In this document: positions 42,169-52,730 of the stretch, piece by piece
Layout: every line of letters starts with the position of its first letter
How positions within the stretch are numbered: position 1 is the first letter of the stretch
Assembly (NCBI RefSeq): GCF_014076495.1
Contig: NZ_CP043575.1
Span: forward strand, 124,001 to 188,000
Source: Comamonas koreensis
GTDB lineage: Bacteria; Pseudomonadota; Gammaproteobacteria; Burkholderiales; Burkholderiaceae_C
Reading direction: 5' to 3'
Length of the DNA: 64,000 bases
Position numbers and translations under genes: made by a program
The notes under the pieces: model-generated
What the model saw: only the letters and a program-made list of their open reading frames with translations
Database searches by the model: none
What the model was told of the DNA's origin: nothing

Positions 42169-42223
42169 GCACGGCGCACGGGAGGCGAATTTCTGCCTCC
42201 CAGCCCAACCGGGCAGTCGATAT

Positions 42224-42251
42224 AAATGATAATGCGCAATCAATATCATTT
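42224..42251. promoter_or_regulatory. Fur-box-like palindrome upstream of the DUF1624 gene
   Basis: Perfect 8-bp arms AAATGATA (42224-42231) and TATCATTT (42244-42251) around 12 bp, in an AT-rich island within GC-rich DNA. The sequence is similar to Fur-binding repeats (GATAAT/ATTATC type). It is centred about 50 bp upstream of the DUF1624 start. A Fur-family gene lies next door in convergent orientation. Confidence 0.5.
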
Positions 42252-42289
42252 GATACACCTTTCGCCCGCCCTTCTCGCCTGCCTGCTCC

Positions 42290-43480
42290 ATGTCCTCCGA
42301 CACCCCCATCCTCCCCCGCAGCCCTGCTGCCGTTCTGCCGGGCGCCAGCCGCCTGCAATCGATTGACGCCCTGCGCGGCCTGGTCATCCTCTTCATGCTG
42401 ATCGACCATGTGCGCGAGACCTTCTACCTGCACCACCAGGTGCCCGACCCGATGGATGTCTCCGCCACCGCACCGGAGCTGTTCTTCAGCCGCTTGCTCG
42501 CCCACCTGTGCGCGCCGGTGTTTGTGCTGCTCACGGGCCTGTCGGCCTTTTTGTACGGCAGCAAGTACGAAGATGGGCGCGCGGCGGCCTCGGGCTTTCT
42601 GTTCAAGCGCGGGCTGTTTCTGGCGCTGCTGGAGGTGACCGTGGTCAACTTTGCCTGGACCTTCCAGTTCCCGCCCACCAAGATCTTCCTGCAAGTGATC
42701 TGGGCCATTGGCCTGTCGATGCTGATGCTGTCGGCCCTGGTGTGGCTACCGCGCCGCCTGATCATTCCACTGGGCCTGCTGCTGGTGGCCGGCCACAACC
42801 TGCTCGACCACCTGCACTTTGCGCCCGACCATGCGCTGCACACGCTGTGGGCCGTGCTGCATGACCGGGGCTGGATCGAGGTGAGCGAGACCCTGCGCCT
42901 GCGCACCTCTTACCCCCTGCTGCCCTGGATCGGCGTGATCGCACTGGGCTATGCGATGGGCCCCTGGTTTGCCAAGGGTGCCGATGCACTGCAGCGCCAG
43001 CGCCGCCTTTTGACCTGGGGCCTGGGCCTGTTGGTGGGTTTTGTGCTGCTGCGTGCCACCAACGTCTATGGCGACAAGCCCTGGGTGGTGGACGATTCGT
43101 TCCTCGTGAGCGCCATGGGCTTTTTGAACATCACCAAGTACCCGCCATCCCTCTTGTTTCTGGCGCTGACCCTGGGCATCGGCCTGCTGCTGCTGCGCGC
43201 CTTTGAGCGCCGGCCACAGATGCGCTGGCTGGCACCGCTGACGGTGTTTGGCGCCGCGCCGATGTTCTTTTATGTGCTGCACCTCTATGTGCTCAAGTTT
43301 CTCTACCTGGGCGCGCAGGCGATCTGGGGCAACAACCAGGGCGAGCTGTTCGGCTTTGGTTCGATGTGGATGGTCTGGCTCAGCACCCTCGCCCTGGGCG
43401 TTGCGCTCTACCCGCCGGTCAAGGCCTTTGCCGCGTTCAAGGCCCGCCGGCGCGATATTGCCTGGCTCAAGTACCTGTAA
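42290..43480 (+). CDS. DUF1624 (heparan-alpha-glucosaminide N-acetyltransferase-like) membrane protein
   Basis: A 396-residue integral membrane protein with about nine to ten helices. The signature RLQSIDALRGLVILFMLIDHVRETFYLHH near the N-terminus, with Asp/Arg and His residues in and after the first helix, matches the DUF1624/HGSNAT catalytic-domain family of acyltransferase-like proteins. Further conserved pieces are FFSRLLAHLCAPVFVLLTGL and APMFFYVLHLYVLK. The acyl substrate is unknown. The possible Fur box upstream hints at iron-related regulation. Confidence 0.85.
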   Translation: MSSDTPILPRSPAAVLPGASRLQSIDALRGLVILFMLIDHVRETFYLHHQVPDPMDVSATAPELFFSRLLAHLCAPVFVLLTGLSAFLYGSKYEDGRAAASGFLFKRGLFLALLEVTVVNFAWTFQFPPTKIFLQVIWAIGLSMLMLSALVWLPRRLIIPLGLLLVAGHNLLDHLHFAPDHALHTLWAVLHDRGWIEVSETLRLRTSYPLLPWIGVIALGYAMGPWFAKGADALQRQRRLLTWGLGLLVGFVLLRATNVYGDKPWVVDDSFLVSAMGFLNITKYPPSLLFLALTLGIGLLLLRAFERRPQMRWLAPLTVFGAAPMFFYVLHLYVLKFLYLGAQAIWGNNQGELFGFGSMWMVWLSTLALGVALYPPVKAFAAFKARRRDIAWLKYL

Positions 43481-43494
43481 GCCGCCGTGATAGC

Positions 43495-43884
43495 TTAAGC
43501 CGCAGGGCCCGCGCCGCTGCGGCAATCCTTGCACTGGCCGTACAAGGTGATCTCATGGCCCTCCACCAGAAAGCCCGGCGGTGCCATGCCCTTGAGGTCG
43601 CCCGGGCAGGCCTGGATATCAAACACCCGCCGGCAGCTGTTGCACTGGAAGTGGTGGTGGTGGTCATGCGTGGCCGGCTCATACAGCGGCAGGCCACCGG
43701 GCAAGGTGACCACGCGCAGCAGGCCCTCTTCGGTCATCAACTTGAGGTTGCGGTAGACGGTCGCAATGCCCAAGGCCGGCAGCGCAGCACCCGCAATCTC
43801 CAGCACCTCTTGGGGTGAGAGTGGACGGCCTTGCGATGCAAAGGCATCGGCGATGGCGGCGCGCTGGCGGGTAGGACGTTGCAT
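43495..43884 (-). CDS. Fur-family metal-responsive repressor
   Basis: A 129-residue repressor started at the ATG 43884 (MQRPTRQRAAIADAF); an upstream TTG start at 43920 is less likely. The winged helix is visible (PLSPQEVLEIAGAALPALGIATVYRNLKLMTEEGLL). Metal sites are HDHHHHFQCNSC and a C-terminal CKDC, so two CxxC pairs could bind a structural zinc. Whether it is Fur, Zur or PerR cannot be settled from the sequence; the shorter N-terminus fits Zur-like or atypical Fur members. It converges on the DUF1624 gene 14 bp away. Confidence 0.85.
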   Translation of the reverse strand: MQRPTRQRAAIADAFASQGRPLSPQEVLEIAGAALPALGIATVYRNLKLMTEEGLLRVVTLPGGLPLYEPATHDHHHHFQCNSCRRVFDIQACPGDLKGMAPPGFLVEGHEITLYGQCKDCRSGAGPAA

Positions 43885-44034
43885 GGTCTGACAGGGGCGT
43901 TCCGAAGAACGGATGGGCAATCGGGGGAGCGCCCATCATAGCCGCTTGGGCTGCGGCCTGCAGCCAGGCAGCGCTGGCGGGCAGGCCACTGCCCGCCATT
44001 GCCCTCAGTGGCCCTCCGTCGCCGCGCTGGTGCC

Positions 44035-45369
44035 TCAGAAAATCTGCAAGGGCATCTCCGCCAGCAGCCGCACCTGGTTCACATTGAGCTCACCCTGGGT
44101 TTGGTTGGCCCGGTGCACGCCGTAGCGCAGCTGCAGCGCCAGCCCCTTGGCCTGGCCTTGCTGCACGGTGTAGCGCAGCAGCATGTCGCGCTCCCAGTGG
44201 CGGCCGCCACGGCCGCTGGCGCCCAGGTAGTTGGCGTACACGCTGCCGGCGCGGCTGTAGTCAATGCCCGAGCCGCGTGTATAGGCGACGCCCGCGCGCA
44301 GGCCCGGTGTCAGCCACTGGCCCAGATCGACCTCGTACTTGAGCTGCCAGGACGCCTCATGCGGCGCATTGAAGTCCGACAGCTGCATCGCGTTGTCCAG
44401 CCAGATGGAGCCCCGGTTGACATAGTCGAACGGCGTATCGCCATCGACCTTCTGGTAGCCCAGGCCCAGCTGGTGCATGCCGGCCGCATAGGTCGCCATC
44501 AGGCTCCAGGTCAGGTTGTCCACCCGGCCAGCCTTGGCCGCGCAGGTGTCCTTGTTGCGGTACAGGTTCAGGCTCAGCGAGAGGCTTTTCTTCTCGGCCA
44601 GCGCCTTTTTGTAGACGCCGCCCAGATACCAGGTGTTCCAGACATCCTCGTATTGGCCGACGTAGCTCGACAGGCTCAGCCCGCTCCAGGGCGTAGTCCA
44701 GCTGCCGCCGGCAAAGCTGAAGGCATCGCCTTGCACGCCCGAGTAATTGGCCAGCAGGGGCTGGCCATTCTTGCGCGCATTGCGGTCGGCCCAGCGGGTA
44801 AAGCGACCGGCCTGCAGCGTCAGCTGCGCAATATCGTCGCTGCTTATCTGCCAGCCCCGGTTGGTCTCGGGCAGCAGGCGGGTGTCGGACGAGTGGAAGA
44901 TCGGGTTCTTGGTGCGCATCTCACCCACCTTCAGCTCGGTCGACGACCAGCGCAGCTTGAGCGCCGCCCCTGCGCGGCCAAAGCTGTCCTGCAGGTCCGT
45001 GCCGTCCTTGGCGATATAGCGCGGGTTGCTGCGCACCTTGTCGGCCTCCGAGCCCAGGTTGATGCCGCCATAGGCATGCGCATCCAGCCCCAGGCCGACC
45101 ACCCCCTGCGTGTAGCCCGAGCTGAAGTTCATCATCAGCCCATAGGCTGCTTCGGCGGCCTTGTCCGAGCGCGCGCCGCCGGACACCACGCGCGTGCTGT
45201 CGCCACGCCGGTAGTCCAGCTGCTCATAGACCATGCGGTTGACCATGCCCAGGCTCGCGCCTTCGATGAAGCCCTTAGCCTCGTCCTGCGCGCCCGCCTG
45301 CACATGGCCTGCCGCCAGGGCCAGCGCCGCCAGGCCGCTGCTGCGCGCCATCCATTTGAAATAAGTCAT
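44035..45369 (-). CDS. OprD-family outer-membrane porin in a cobalamin-riboswitch operon
   Basis: A 444-residue porin started at 45369 (MTYFKWMARSSGLAALALAAGHVQA), which gives a good signal peptide; the longer frame is unlikely. OprD family features are GFIEGASLGMVNRMVYEQLDY, GLGLDAHAYGGINLG, VGEMRTKNPIFHSSDTRLLPE and the QAGRFTRWADRNARKNG region, with alternating beta-strand pattern and a terminal Phe. OprD porins import small substrates such as amino acids or aromatic acids. It is the last gene after the ABC transporter and pseudoazurin genes, 32 bp after the latter, suggesting an outer-membrane entry route for the same substrate. Confidence 0.82.
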   Translation of the reverse strand: MTYFKWMARSSGLAALALAAGHVQAGAQDEAKGFIEGASLGMVNRMVYEQLDYRRGDSTRVVSGGARSDKAAEAAYGLMMNFSSGYTQGVVGLGLDAHAYGGINLGSEADKVRSNPRYIAKDGTDLQDSFGRAGAALKLRWSSTELKVGEMRTKNPIFHSSDTRLLPETNRGWQISSDDIAQLTLQAGRFTRWADRNARKNGQPLLANYSGVQGDAFSFAGGSWTTPWSGLSLSSYVGQYEDVWNTWYLGGVYKKALAEKKSLSLSLNLYRNKDTCAAKAGRVDNLTWSLMATYAAGMHQLGLGYQKVDGDTPFDYVNRGSIWLDNAMQLSDFNAPHEASWQLKYEVDLGQWLTPGLRAGVAYTRGSGIDYSRAGSVYANYLGASGRGGRHWERDMLLRYTVQQGQAKGLALQLRYGVHRANQTQGELNVNQVRLLAEMPLQIF

Positions 45370-45401
45370 TGTCTTGTGTTGCCCAAAATTGCGATAGCGG
45401 T

Positions 45402-45851
45402 TCAGCGCGGCGCCGAGGCACGGCTGACGATGTCCTTGAAGCGCTGCTGCGCGCGCTCGGGCACCTCGGCGGGCACCTGCAGGCCGGGCAGCGGCGCATC
45501 GCCCACCTGCACCAGCATCACCATGCCCATGGCGTAATGGGGCAGGCACTGCACGCCATACAAACCTGCGGCATCAAAGCTGACCTCGATCTCCTCGTTG
45601 ATCTTGCCCTTGAAGGGCTTGGCACCGGCGGGCGCCATGCCCGGGATGCTGACCGCATCGTGACCGCTGCTGCTAGCCAGGAACTTGACCTTGTCGCCCG
45701 GCTTGATCTGCAAAAACTCGGGCTCATAGGTCATTGCGCCGGTGGCGCTGCGGTTGCGCATCTTGACTTCAAAAGTCTCTGCGCCCGCCTGGCTGCACAG
45801 CAAGCTGCTCAACACAACAGGTAGCCAGATTCGGTGGTTCAGGGTGGGCAT
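45402..45851 (-). CDS. Pseudoazurin-type blue copper protein
   Basis: A 149-residue periplasmic cupredoxin. A signal peptide ends near AGA, and the mature start ETFEVKMRNRSATGAMTYEPEFLQIKPGDKVKF is typical of pseudoazurin. Type-1 copper ligands are His in SSSGHDAVSI, Cys and His in LYGVQCLPHYAMGM and Met in MGM. Pseudoazurins are electron carriers in denitrification. Here, unusually, the gene is embedded between an ABC-type uptake ATPase gene and a porin gene under a cobalamin riboswitch, 12 bp after the ATPase stop. Confidence 0.88.
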   Translation of the reverse strand: MPTLNHRIWLPVVLSSLLCSQAGAETFEVKMRNRSATGAMTYEPEFLQIKPGDKVKFLASSSGHDAVSIPGMAPAGAKPFKGKINEEIEVSFDAAGLYGVQCLPHYAMGMVMLVQVGDAPLPGLQVPAEVPERAQQRFKDIVSRASAPR

Positions 45852-45863
45852 ATCGGCTCACAG

Positions 45864-46667
45864 TCAGGAAGAAGAAAGCGGGCGAAAACGCAGCACGCGG
45901 CTGCCGTCCCAGGGGTCGACCAGCGCGCTGGCCTCGACGCGAAAAACTTGCGCCAGCAGCGCGGCATCGAGCACCTGCTCGGGCCTGCCCAGCGCAACGA
46001 GCCGGCCTTGCTGCATGACGGCCAGCCGGTCGCAGGCCAGCGCCTGGTTCAGGTCATGCAGGGCCACGACCTTGGTGACGGGCAAGGCGCGGATCAAGGC
46101 CATCAGCGACAGCTGCTGGTGGATATCGAGGTGGTTGCAGGGCTCATCGAGCAGCAGCACACCGGGCTGCTGCGCCAGCGCGCGTGCGATGTGCACACGC
46201 TGGCGCTCGCCGCCCGAGAGGCTGTGCCAGGCGCTGTGGCGGCGGTCCGCCATGCCCACGGCATCCAGGGCCTGCTGCACGGCCTCCCAGTCCTGCGCGG
46301 CAAAAGGCTGCAGCGCCGACAGCCAGGGCGTGCGCCCCAGCGCCACCGCGTCTTCGACGCTGATGGCATCGTGCGTCTCGGCCATCTGCGCCACCAGGGC
46401 CAGCTCGCGCGCAATGGCGCGGCGCCCCCTCTTGTGCAGCGGCTGACCCTGCAGCAGCACCTGGCCCTCGTTGGGCCGGATCACACCGGCGAGCAAGCGC
46501 AGCAGGCTGGATTTGCCCGAGCCGTTGGGGCCGATCAGCCCCAGCATTTCGTGGCGCTGCACCGGCAGGCTGAGCTGCTCGACAACCGGCCGGCCCTGCA
46601 GGCGCAGGCCCAGAGCACAGGCCTGCAACACGGGTTGATCCGCCGAGACCAGAGGTGCCGCCGTCAT
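45864..46667 (-). CDS. ABC transporter ATPase of the BtuD/FepC/FhuC type
   Basis: A 267-residue ATP-binding subunit started at 46667. Walker A GPNGSGKSSLL, Q-loop LALVAQMAE, signature LSGGERQRVHIARAL, Walker B VLLLDEPCNHLD and switch VVALHDLNQAL are all intact. Its ATG overlaps the stop of the permease gene by the ATGA arrangement, so the two are translationally coupled. Together with the neighbouring permease and binding protein it forms a type II (FecCD) importer for vitamin B12, related corrinoids or a siderophore. Confidence 0.92.
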   Translation of the reverse strand: MTAAPLVSADQPVLQACALGLRLQGRPVVEQLSLPVQRHEMLGLIGPNGSGKSSLLRLLAGVIRPNEGQVLLQGQPLHKRGRRAIARELALVAQMAETHDAISVEDAVALGRTPWLSALQPFAAQDWEAVQQALDAVGMADRRHSAWHSLSGGERQRVHIARALAQQPGVLLLDEPCNHLDIHQQLSLMALIRALPVTKVVALHDLNQALACDRLAVMQQGRLVALGRPEQVLDAALLAQVFRVEASALVDPWDGSRVLRFRPLSSS

Positions 46668-47731
46668 CCGCGCCTCCGCTGGCTTTGGAGCAGGATGACG
46701 GCAAACACCGGCGCCCCGACCAGGGCGGTGATGACGCCAATGGGCAGCACCTGGCCCCGGATCAGGGTGCGCGAGAGCACATCGGCGGCGATCAGAAACA
46801 CCGCGCCCATCATCGCGCTGGCAGGCACCAGTCGCCGGTGGCTGACGCCGACCAGCATGCGCGCGGCATGTGGAATCACCAGGCCGACAAAGCCGATCGC
46901 GCCAACGATGGAGACCATGACGGCCGTCATCAGCGCCGCGGCCAGCAGCAGCACCAGTTGCACACGGCGCACCGGCACGCCCAGCGCGGCCGCCGATTCG
47001 CTGCCAAAGGTGAAGGCATCGAGCGCGCGCGTATGCAGCAGGCACAGCAGCAAACCGGTGATCGCGATGCAGGCGGTGAGCACGGTATCGGGCCAGCGCA
47101 CGCCGCTCAGGCTGCCCAGCAGCCAGAACATGATGCCCCGGGCCTGCTCGGCACTGCCCGACTTGGTGATGATGAGCGAGGTCAGCGCATTGAACAGCTG
47201 CGAGCCCGCAATGCCGGCCAGCACAATCTGGCCGCTGTTGCGCAGCCCGCCGCTGCCGGCGGCGTGGGCCAGCAGGGCGACCAGTGCAAATGCGCAGAGC
47301 GCGCCAAAAAAGGCGCCCACGGTCATCGAGATGGCGCCCGCGCCGATGCCCACGACGGTCACCAGCACTGCGCCGGTGGAGGCCCCGGCAGAGATGCCGA
47401 GCAAATAGGGTTCGGCCAGCGCATTGCGCAGCAGCGATTGCAAAATGACGCCCGAGACCGCCAGGCCCGCGCCGCAGCTGGCCGCCACCAGCGCGCGGGG
47501 CAGGCGGTAGTTCCAGACAATGCCCTGGCTGATGGGATCGATGGCGTAGTGGGCACCGGCCAGCTTGTTGGCCAGCACCTGCAGCACCAGGCTGGGCGAC
47601 AGCGCCGTCTCGCCAATGGCGATGCCCAGCGCCACGCTCAGCAGCATCGCCAGTGCCGCGCCCAGGCACCAGGCGGCCCCATGCAGCGGCCTGCGCAGCG
47701 CCGATGGGCGCGCTGATGCCGTTGCCACCAT
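46664..47731 (-). CDS. FecCD/BtuC-type ABC permease
   Basis: A 355-residue permease with about ten membrane helices. Family motifs are GIVWNYRLPRALVAASCGAGLAVSGVILQSLLRNALAEPYLLGISAGASTGAVL and, near the end, VGAIGFVGLVIPHAARMLVG. It is the transmembrane dimer component of a B12/iron-siderophore-type importer. The gene is 28 bp after the binding-protein gene and overlaps the ATPase gene. Confidence 0.93.
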   Translation of the reverse strand: MVATASARPSALRRPLHGAAWCLGAALAMLLSVALGIAIGETALSPSLVLQVLANKLAGAHYAIDPISQGIVWNYRLPRALVAASCGAGLAVSGVILQSLLRNALAEPYLLGISAGASTGAVLVTVVGIGAGAISMTVGAFFGALCAFALVALLAHAAGSGGLRNSGQIVLAGIAGSQLFNALTSLIITKSGSAEQARGIMFWLLGSLSGVRWPDTVLTACIAITGLLLCLLHTRALDAFTFGSESAAALGVPVRRVQLVLLLAAALMTAVMVSIVGAIGFVGLVIPHAARMLVGVSHRRLVPASAMMGAVFLIAADVLSRTLIRGQVLPIGVITALVGAPVFAVILLQSQRRRG

Positions 47732-47758
47732 TATGCAGAGCCTTGCATCAGCGGCTGA

Positions 47759-48781
47759 TCAACGCGCGGCCGCTGGGCCGAGCTTGCGTACCGCATCGCT
47801 GATCTGCTCCATGCCATCGACCAGGCGGATCGAGCCTTGCAGCGCATCGGCATCAACAATGACGATGCGGTTGTTCTTGACCGCATCCATGTGCTGGGTG
47901 ACCGGGTCCATCTTCAGAAACTCCAGCTTCTTTTGGTAGTCGTCCGCAGGGAAGCGGCGGCGGTCCATGCGGGCGATCACCAGGACCGAGGGGTTGGCCT
48001 TGGCAATCGTCTCCCAGCCCACGGTGGGCCATTCTTCGGACGAGTCGACGATATTGCGCAGGCCCAAGGTCTGCAGCATGTAGCCGGCAACGCCATTCTT
48101 ACCAGCCATATACGGGTCGATGGCCAGATCGGCGCTGGAGAACCACAGCGCAGCCGAGAGGTTCGGCTGCTGCGCCGCCTGGACCTTGGCGACCGCTTTG
48201 GCCTGGCGCTCGCGCAGGTCCTTGACCAGGCGCTCGCCCTGGGGCTGCACATCAAAGAGCTGCGCCAGTTGCGTGATGCTCTTGTAGAGCGCCTGCACAT
48301 CGTAGGCCGCGGTGCGGGTGCCATCGGCGCCCTTGAGGTTGTTCTTGCCTTCACAGTCGGAGGGCATCGCATAGGTGGCAATGCCCAGGTCATGGAACTG
48401 CTCGCGCGTGCCCACGACGCCGTCCTTGCCGACCATCCACTCGAACTGCGACACCACCAGTGCCGGGCGCTTGCCGATCACCGACTCGAAGCTCGGGTCG
48501 TTGTCCGCAAGGCGTGGCACCTTGTCATTGATCGCCTTGAACTGGGGCAGCACGGCGTTGAACCACAGCGAGGTGCCCACCAGCTTGTCGCCCAGACCCA
48601 GCGCATACAGCATCTCGGTGCCGGCCTGGCCGATGGTGACGACCGAGGCGGGCGCCTGCTTGAGGGACACCGCGTAGCCGCAGTTGTGCAGCTGCATCGG
48701 ATAAGGGGCAGCCCAGGCGGACAGCGAGGTGAATACACAGGTAGCCAACAGGGCAGGCAGCGCAAAACGGCGAACAGGCAT
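47759..48781 (-). CDS. Periplasmic substrate-binding protein of the B12-type importer
   Basis: A 340-residue binding protein with a signal peptide (ALPALLATCVFTSLSAWA) and a TroA/BtuF-like two-lobe fold: ASVVTIGQAGTEMLYALGLGDKLVGTSLWF, SFESVIGKRPALVVSQFEW, and VGWETIAKANPSVLVIARM. BtuF-, FepB- and FhuD-like proteins share this fold. The cobalamin riboswitch just upstream points to corrinoid or cobalt-related uptake, although the sequence does not settle the ligand. Confidence 0.88.
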   Translation of the reverse strand: MPVRRFALPALLATCVFTSLSAWAAPYPMQLHNCGYAVSLKQAPASVVTIGQAGTEMLYALGLGDKLVGTSLWFNAVLPQFKAINDKVPRLADNDPSFESVIGKRPALVVSQFEWMVGKDGVVGTREQFHDLGIATYAMPSDCEGKNNLKGADGTRTAAYDVQALYKSITQLAQLFDVQPQGERLVKDLRERQAKAVAKVQAAQQPNLSAALWFSSADLAIDPYMAGKNGVAGYMLQTLGLRNIVDSSEEWPTVGWETIAKANPSVLVIARMDRRRFPADDYQKKLEFLKMDPVTQHMDAVKNNRIVIVDADALQGSIRLVDGMEQISDAVRKLGPAAAR

Positions 48782-49049
48782 CGGAATCGTCTCTCTAGGT
48801 AGAGGCTGGGCATGCGGGCCGTGCGAGCCGATCCGGTGCGGGGCGCTGCCCGGTGGAGCCAGGACAGGCTTGCGCAGACGAGACGCTGCTCACCGCCCGG
48901 ACACCCCGCCGGTCATGATCAAAACACACGCACATCCGCCATGAATGGGTTTGCATCACCGGTGTTTGCGATGTTCGCCTTGCAGCGCGCAAACCGGTGG
49001 CATGCCTGTTTCTCTGTGCAAACCAGGGGCTTGCCAGTGGGTTGTGAAT
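48782..49049 (-). other. Leader region between the riboswitch and the binding-protein gene
   Basis: About 270 bp of untranslated leader. A hairpin pairs CACCGGTGTTTGC (about 48957-48969) with GCAAACCGGTG (about 48989-48999), which could belong to the expression platform of the riboswitch or act as a separate structure. No gene is seen. Confidence 0.45.
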
Positions 49050-49250
49050 GCATGACCTTGGCAGGTCTCCTGACTGGCCGGTCTGCGCAGACCATCGCCT
49101 TCCCGAACCGCAGTTCAGTGGCGCATGGATGGCCTGCTCGTGGCCTACAGTTGCGGGGGCAGTTCCGTTTGGGGCGCTGGCTGCCGGCTCGCGCTCCCTG
49201 GATTCCCTCATGCCCCGGCACCCTGCCGTGCGCATGTTCTTGCGAAACCA
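49050..49250 (-). promoter_or_regulatory. Cobalamin (B12) riboswitch
   Basis: Read on the minus strand, the conserved core is clear: the CTGCCCCCGCAACTGTA segment (about 49148-49165), GCCACTGAACTGCGG (about 49104-49118), GGGAAGGCGATGG, and the B12 box GCCAGTCAGGAGACCTGCC (49060-49078). Upstream elements (GGTTTCGC near 49245, GGGAATCC near 49200) fit the family. It should repress the downstream importer, pseudoazurin and porin genes when adenosylcobalamin is abundant. Exact boundaries are approximate. Confidence 0.92.
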
Positions 49251-49307
49251 AAGTGGCTGTACTGTAGCCGATTTACAGGGCCTGCATGCTAAGCTGCAGG
49301 CCGTTTG

Positions 49308-49862
49308 ATGGCCATGAACCACCCACCCACTACACCCAGCGCATACGGCATCCGCCGCGTTGAACATCTCGCGCCGGTGGCGGCCTTTTTGCAGGCGGCG
49401 CGCCAAACCATGTTTGGCGATCGGGTCGATACCAACACGCCGCAGGCCGACCTGCGCGACTTTGCCTCGGTCTACGCATCGCCCGGCGGCTGCATGCTGG
49501 CGGCCTGGCAGGGCGACCGCGTCATCGGCAGCATTGCCTACCGCGCCTATGACGGGCGCTTTGCCCATCTGACCGTGCCCAGTGCAGGCACCGCCGAGGT
49601 GGTGCGCTTGTATGTGGACCCGGCCTGGCGCCGGCAAGGCCTGGCTGGCGTGCTGTTCGCGCAGCTGCGTCAGCGGGCGCTGCAGCAGGGTGTGCAGCGG
49701 CTCTACCTGCACACGCATCCTTTTTTGCCAGGCGCGCAAACCTTCTGGCAGCGCCAGGGTTTTATCACCCTGCACCAGGATGCCGACCCGCTGTGGCAAA
49801 CCATCCATATGCAGCAGGTGCTGCAGACGGGGCCTGCTCCGACGCATCCGGTACGGGCGTAA
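49308..49862 (+). CDS. GNAT-family N-acetyltransferase
   Basis: A 184-residue acetyltransferase with the acetyl-CoA-binding motif VVRLYVDPAWRRQGLAGVLFAQL and a C-terminal GAQTFWQRQGFITL segment, normal for GNAT enzymes. The substrate is unknown. It is divergent from the riboswitch operon and convergent with the ATP synthase operon, sharing a terminator with it. Confidence 0.88.
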   Translation: MAMNHPPTTPSAYGIRRVEHLAPVAAFLQAARQTMFGDRVDTNTPQADLRDFASVYASPGGCMLAAWQGDRVIGSIAYRAYDGRFAHLTVPSAGTAEVVRLYVDPAWRRQGLAGVLFAQLRQRALQQGVQRLYLHTHPFLPGAQTFWQRQGFITLHQDADPLWQTIHMQQVLQTGPAPTHPVRA

Positions 49863-49863
49863 A

Positions 49864-49887
49864 AAAACCACCGCATGCGGTGGTTTT
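49864..49887. terminator. Bidirectional terminator between the GNAT gene and atpC
   Basis: The perfect palindrome AAAACCACCGCA/TGCGGTGGTTTT has T-runs on both strands. It lies right after the GNAT stop and 27 bp beyond atpC, serving both transcripts. Confidence 0.92.
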
Positions 49888-49913
49888 CCTGTGGCAGTTG
49901 CGCAAACAGCGGA

Positions 49914-50330
49914 TCAGCGCTTCTTGCGGTATTTTTGCAGGGCGGCAATCTGGGCGGCCATGACGGACAGCTCGGATTGGGCCTTGGCCAGGTCAAGCTC
50001 GCCCTTGGCGTTCTTGAGGGCTTCTTCAGCCTTTTGCTTGGCTTCAACCGCTTTTTGCTCGTCCAGGTCCTTGCCGCGCACAGCGGTGTCGGACAGCACG
50101 GTCACGCAGTCGGGTTGCACTTCGAGAATGCCACCAGCCACGAAGATGAACTCTTCGCCGCCGTCGGCCTTCTCAATGCGCACCGAACCCGGCTTGATGC
50201 GGGTGATCAACGGCGTGTGGCGGGCGTAGATACCGAGTTCGCCCATTTCACCAGGCAAAGCCACAAAGCGGGCTTCGCCGGAGAAGATGGATTCTTCAGC
50301 ACTGACCACATCAACGTGGAAGGTGTTCAT
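49914..50330 (-). CDS. atpC: F1Fo ATP synthase epsilon subunit
   Basis: A 138-residue epsilon subunit with the N-terminal beta-sandwich ([48 protein letters not shown]) and a C-terminal helical hairpin. It rotates with gamma and can inhibit ATP hydrolysis. Last gene of the atp operon, 71 bp after atpD. Confidence 0.96.
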   Translation of the reverse strand: MNTFHVDVVSAEESIFSGEARFVALPGEMGELGIYARHTPLITRIKPGSVRIEKADGGEEFIFVAGGILEVQPDCVTVLSDTAVRGKDLDEQKAVEAKQKAEEALKNAKGELDLAKAQSELSVMAAQIAALQKYRKKR

Positions 50331-50401
50331 CTTTGATCCTCAGAGTGAAAAAGAAACTAGTTTGCGAGCAGGGCTGCGTGCGGCAGCCCGTTCTGCAAAG
50401 C

Positions 50402-52712
<2,311 letters not shown>

Positions 52713-52730
52713 GATGACTCCTCGACCGGA

